DNA of 64,000 nucleotides from Cryptomeria japonica (Eukaryota > Streptophyta > Pinopsida > Cupressales > Cupressaceae): contig NC_081415.1 of assembly GCF_030272615.1 (NCBI RefSeq), positions 371,981,809 to 372,045,808 of the forward strand, given 5' to 3'. The position numbers and the translations under genes are program-made. Positions 59,856 through 64,000 of this stretch are shown here, piece after piece (position 1 is the stretch's first letter; each line of letters begins with the position of its first letter). The notes beneath the pieces are model-generated. The model was not told the DNA's origin. It worked only from the letters and a program-made list of their open reading frames with translations, and ran no database searches.

Positions 59856-61084
59856 TGTAGCTCTCAGCAATTTTTTGCACTATGGATGCCTTATGGAGGT
59901 TCAAGATGAAAAATGATTTACTTATGCAATGCAAGTGTAAACAAAAAGCTAATATTAGATGATATGGAATGAAAATGATTTATTTTAATCCAAAATAACA
60001 ATATATTGATGATTTGTGCTAAATGTTCTCTCTAAAAATGACTATAATGTAAATGCATACAAGTTTTCAGGATCTGGATTATGAAGAAATGAGCTCTATT
60101 TATAGGTAAAATGGAGCAATGGATGGCTGAGATTGAGTAATCTCAACAAGGGTCAGGATTGAAGCCTTAAGATCCATGTGAGGACTTTCAACCCATTCCT
60201 AGGATGACAAGTGTCAACATGAGAGGGGTTAAGGGGAGAGGGAAGAAGCATTAAATGCTTGACATGACTTGAGGGTTACCTTGGGAGGTAAGTTTAATGT
60301 TGAGTTGAAAGAATAAAGCCATTATCCAATAAATAATGTTTTTATTCAATGGATAAACTCTTATACAAGAGTTAGTGAGGATAACCATGGTCAAAGCAAT
60401 AAATGCTTGAGGAGATACATGGGTTACATGGGGGTTGAGTTAGGGGTCAAAGTCCCTAACCATGGGTGCAAGTGGATCTAACCATAAATGGCTATGTAAG
60501 AGCCATAAATGGTCATGTAAGAGCCATTAGTGGTTTGGAAGACTTTGGAGGTTAAATTGTTGGACACATAAAGCATTAAATGCTTTTCAAAGACTTTGGA
60601 GTCTTTGAGAAGTGACTCCAAGTTGCTTAGGAATGTGACAATAATTAGGGGATGGATTAGGCTAATTAGGAAGGGGTTAGAAGAATCTAGAAGGGGATTA
60701 TGATTGCAAGTGGGTTTGGTGGGTGAGGGAAAATAGGATTTTTATTAAAATAAAATTCATTTATTTCAACAAATAGGTGCAAGTTGCATTTTTTGGAGAA
60801 TGCAAGTTGGGGGGGATTTAATGATTTAAATAAATGTTTGATTTTATTTATTTAAAAGAAGAAAGGGGATTAAATGAAATAAATAGGATTTATTCATTTA
60901 ATTGATTGTATATTTAGTTTAATGAATTAATTAAAATAAATTGAATAATTTATTTAATTAATAGGAGAATGTTTGAAGATGAATTAATTAAATGTTAATT
61001 TAATTAACTGCTGGCTAGTGGATTTTTAATCAAATAAATAGAAAATATTCATTTAATTAAATTGGACAGATTTATGTGACTACA
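59856..61084 (-). repeat. Element F, 3' LTR
   Basis: On the minus strand it starts TGTAGTCACATAAATC, directly after a purine tract, and ends GAGAGCTACA, 1229 bp in all. The TATA box CTATAAATAG (plus coordinates 60096-60105) lies about 980 bp in, leaving an R-U5 of about 240 bp. No partner LTR is visible. Confidence 0.6.
60096..60105 (-). promoter_or_regulatory. TATA box of element F LTR
   Basis: CTATAAATAG on the minus strand, a near-perfect plant TATA box at the expected place for an LTR promoter. Confidence 0.6.
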
Positions 61085-61097
61085 TTTGCCCCTCTTT
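61085..61097 (-). other. Element F polypurine tract
   Basis: AAAGAGGGGCAAA on the minus strand immediately precedes the LTR start TGTAG. It is the main evidence for the orientation. Confidence 0.65.
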
Positions 61098-61659
61098 GAG
61101 ACGGTGCGGTTTATCGCGCTGTTTCAAAGAAAGAAAAATAGGTGTGAAGAAATATGCCCCATCAAATGTTAATTTAATGGTTGGTATGCACCCTCGAGAG
61201 ATGGGCCGAAAATTTAAAAAAAGTAGGCAATCTCTCGAAAAAGAATGAAAATTGGCGGGGTGGTAGAAGAAAAGAATTTAGCAATATTGGTGAAAGAATA
61301 GAAGAAATCGGAGATAAAATGGAGAAATTAGAGGCTCGCGAAGTTCACGGGGACCACGGTGGTGAGCGGGGTAAAATTAGGGTTACGACGGAGGGTATAT
61401 ATGGGGGTGAAGGGGTAAAATCAGGGTCATTTGCATTCGTTTCCATAGTGATTTTTGAGCTCTGATAGTGACCTTTTGAAAGAGCTAGCAGAAGTCAGGA
61501 TGTCGATACCGATAGCAGATGATCGGCTAGAGTGAGTTCGTCGATTTCAGTGGCCAGATGACTACAGACTAGCGGTATGTGAAATTGAAATTTTGATTTT
61601 GATAGGTTTTTTAGCTTGTCCAAGTTGAGTCAAAACAATAGCACTAAAACTGTGTTTTG

Positions 61660-61935
61660 GTGCTGTTGTCAATTTACTTAGCATTATTGTGCCGCTATAG
61701 CGCTATTGCATAGTGGTTTTAGCACATTTGCAATGTGTAGGGATATTGCATAGTTGAATTAGCACTTTTTTATGTTTAGCGCTATTGAGCATGGCTTGTA
61801 GCACTTGTGTTTTTATGTGGTGCTATTGTATAGTTGGTATAACGCTATTGTTGGTTGAGCACTATTGTGTAGTTGGTTTAGCGCAGTTGTCAGCATATTA
61901 GCGCCATTGTTTGCAGAGTAGCACTATTGTGAGGA
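61660..61935 (+). repeat. Degenerate 'AGCGCTATTG' short-period repeat
   Basis: The phrase 'TAGCGCTATTG' or variants ('TAGCACTATTG', 'AACGCTATTG', 'TAGCGCCATTG') recurs about ten times, alternating with 'TAGTTGGTTTAGC'-type phrases at roughly 25-40 bp spacing. Confidence 0.75.
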
Positions 61936-61989
61936 AAATAGATGCCCCAGTGTGTTGAAAGAGAATCTCCTGATGCCAATGATGGATGG

Positions 61990-62590
61990 ATGGAGAGGTG
62001 AGTTGTTCTGAACCATAGCAGCCCTATTGAGACTTAGGTCATTAGGATAAATGCTTGTTGTAGTCTAGGTGTGCCATGATTGCTTACCTGTTGAGACTCG
62101 AGGATACTTGATCAAAGTATCTATTGATGGTCTAGGTTTAAAATTAAGAAAGTTTGAAACAAAACAATTAATGATGATGATTGATGCATGTGTGTAGGAG
62201 GACCTTCGCGTCTTATAGATGCGGGAGAGGCATCCAGCCACATAGGTGTTGCATGATCGATTGATAGAGGTCGAGGTTGATTGCATTGCAATGACAGGCC
62301 TGTACGATGTTATGTATATGCTCGTGATTCAGACAAATCATGGTTTGATCACAACATTGGCAAAGCGGTGGCATAGTGAGACACGCATGTTCCACTTAGC
62401 GTAGGGGGAGATGACGGTTACACTGGAGGATGTATTGTGCATCCTACACATTCCCATTCATGGAGAGCTGGTGACATATGATTGAGCTTGGGGGACAGTA
62501 GCAGTGCAAGGATTCTTTGATGAGGATGTATTCATTGATGATGGTTTAGTAGCATGGGAGGATATAGCCACTAGTACATTCGGAGCTGAT
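61990..62590 (+). pseudogene. Plant mobile domain (PMD-like) relic, antisense to element F
   Basis: On the plus strand, pieces such as 'LITTLAKRWHSETRMFHL', 'MTVTLEDVLCILHIPIHGE' and 'VQGFFDEDVFIDDGLVAWED' match the plant mobile domain (MAIN/MAIL1 and transposon-borne relatives) from memory. It is antisense to F if F's orientation is right. Antisense ORFs near the 3' LTR are known in some Tat-group elements. Broken fossil. Confidence 0.6.
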
Positions 62591-63780
62591 TTCTGACGAC
62601 CGATTGTCAGATTTGCAATGAATTTTCATCGGAGTGCCGACAAAATCAACTGTCCAAAACTCAGCGTCGGATTGGTCGAAGATGCCATACCCGTCAGAAA
62701 TATGACAATCCAATGGAATCTGCCGATGCTGTATGTCCACCGATTACATTGTCGGTCGAAAGCTTGGTAGTCATCGTAATTCTGATGATGATAATTTTTA
62801 TCAAAAAAAAACAATTATTATCGATGTCGATGTTTCCTTCCTTCGATGGCTCTTTTATATCGATGAGACATCGCTAGGTCTCATCGATACCTTTTGAATT
62901 CAGATCGATGAGACCCAACAATGTCTCATCGATATAAAAGAGCCATCGAAGGAAGGAAACACCGATGAATTCCAGAAAGGACTCACCGAAGATAATAAAT
63001 TCATCGACCAAAGATATCGAAGAAAGCAGAGAGGGTCTTCATCGACGGGAAAAGTTCTCTAGGAAATAATACTATAGGTGCAACATAAAAAGGACCCACC
63101 AAAAGGAGTGTTTTCATCGAAAGAATAATATCGAATCCGACAAAAGGAAGCTATATCGATGAGGATATAGGTTTCAAGGAGGTTAAAAGGCATGTTCTCA
63201 ATATGCGTGGTTTTGCCGATGTAACTTTATCGGTGAGATAATAGACTCATTCATCAATGGGGCATAGTGATATCAATGAAAGAAGTATTTCGATTGAAAA
63301 ATAAAGGAGCACACCGAAGCCCAAGGTTTCTTCGACATAAGACCTGATGGATATCAGATATGTTTTGATGAGGAGACAGCCATATTGACCGAATACAGTA
63401 TTTCAATGAAGGGAAAAATTACTTGATAGAAGTAATATTCGAAACAAAAGTATTGTTGATAGAAACAAAGAGATTGATGGACTAAAGAAACAAATGATCG
63501 AAAGACATATCCTCATCGAAATGATTATTGATTGTCGTGAAAATCATAAACAAATCCCACAGAAGGTCACATCGCCATTAAATTAAAACGTGTGCCTGAG
63601 TGATCATTGTCCAAACCGGCATTACTAACTGATTAAATACACCATAAGTAGTGGATCAACATCAAAGGACACAACATTAAGGAATTCACAGGCGACGAAC
63701 TGAGAGAAGGAATTGGGCGAATTCACAGATAAAGCTCAGTAATTCAAAGTAAGTTGTTTGCACACAGACCTTTTTTTTAA
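62591..63780. other. ATCGA-rich noncoding DNA
   Basis: Words such as ATCGA, CGATG and CATCG are far denser here than anywhere else in the window. No open frame or known domain. It contains the long hairpin at 62832-62960. Whether it is part of element F or a separate insertion into the PMD relic is unresolved. Confidence 0.5.
62832..62960. repeat. 129-bp near-perfect nested inverted repeat
   Basis: Arms 62832-62871 and 62921-62960 are exact reverse complements over 40 bp. Inside, GGTCTCATCGAT (62877-62888) and ATCGATGAGACC (62904-62915) pair perfectly over 12 bp. The result is a 40-bp stem, a symmetric 5x5 internal loop, a 12-bp stem and a 15-nt loop. Confidence 0.97.
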
Positions 63781-63789
63781 AATTCTAAT

Positions 63790-64000
63790 GGAATCATCAT
63801 CTAAAACTAATAAGACTAGAAAGGGAAAAGAACCTATTGTTGCAGAAGAAAAACCTAAAAGATAGAAAAGGGAAGGGTGTTCTTTGGCCCAGGACCTGAT
63901 TGACTAGTGGCCATCATCTAGTTTGAGGTCTAAGAAGATTAGAGCTAATGAGGAAGGCCTGGAGGACCGGTTTGAGGATCTTGGAGATATATGGATAGAA
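63790..64000 (+). pseudogene. Start of a possible retroelement-type coding region, cut by the window edge
   Basis: An ATG opens 'MESSSKTNKTRKGKEPI', Ser/Lys-rich, recalling the N-terminal stretch of plant retroelement or PMD-type proteins. Too little is visible for a family call, and it already looks broken. Confidence 0.3.

Larger units (their letters stand above)
59856..64000 (-). mobile_element. Element F: probable gypsy element, minus strand, 3' LTR and 3' internal part
   Basis: An LTR-like unit (59856-61084) with TGTAG/CTACA ends and a minus-strand TATA box is followed on its right by a minus-strand purine tract. This makes it a 3' LTR with the element's body to the right. The flanks (ATAAG, TTTGC) do not match, so it is not a solo LTR. 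The body to 64000 has no sense-strand coding recognised, but carries an antisense plant-mobile-domain relic. How far F reaches and whether 62.59-64.0 kb belongs to it are uncertain. Confidence 0.55.

Noticed and set aside
59856-61084. 3' LTR of element E, or a solo LTR
   Set aside because: It does not resemble the left LTR of E, its purine tract and TATA box face the minus strand, and the flanking five bases on its two sides do not match.

Overview
The window is nuclear DNA of a seed plant with a large, repeat-rich genome. This rests on plant-type Ty3/gypsy and Ty1/copia LTR retrotransposons, a full-length plant LINE, long AT/CA microsatellites and one short-intron plant gene. A gymnosperm would fit the repeat load, but that is only an inference. 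No bacterial-style operons, rRNA genes or CRISPR arrays were seen.

Layout. (1) 1-16860 is a three-level nest. A minus-strand copia element (its gag, PBS and one LTR at 14986-16860) was entered by gypsy element A (1-14985). A was entered by gypsy element B (3189-11058), which keeps both LTRs and a 5-bp target duplication. By hand count B's LTRs differ by about 2.4% and A's by about 14%, which agrees with the nesting order. A and B carry gag and protease-like regions but no recognisable reverse transcriptase or integrase. (2) 16861-21420 is low-complexity host DNA: duplicated blocks that each end in a different dinucleotide tract, large microsatellites, and a relic of trnL(CAA) type split into two halves about 290 bp apart. 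(3) 21420-24960 holds a LINE fragment and a three-unit tandem array (834-850 bp period) carrying an RNase H-like relic. (4) 25021-26459 (minus) is the only convincing host gene: seven coding exons, all introns in phase 0, predicted 278-residue coiled-coil protein of unknown function. (5) 28319-36312 (minus) is a full-length LINE bounded by a perfect 16-bp target duplication. It has ORF1 (CCHC), ORF2 (endonuclease, reverse transcriptase, RNase H) and an additional ORF3 of about 600 codons after RNase H. (6) 39366-42320 (minus) is a truncated chromovirus. (7) 42.3-64.0 kb is a second nest, open to the right: gypsy D, entered by copia H, entered by Tat-like gypsy E (dual RNase H, G-patch), entered by gypsy F (minus, inferred). 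F's inner part carries an antisense plant-mobile-domain relic and a striking long hairpin.

Apart from the host gene the window is a fossil bed. Its most unusual features are the LINE with a third ORF, a repeated GGACC...GGTCC hairpin family along element B, the 129-bp near-perfect hairpin at 62832-62960, the split trnL relic, and a tandem intron/exon-start duplication inside the host gene.
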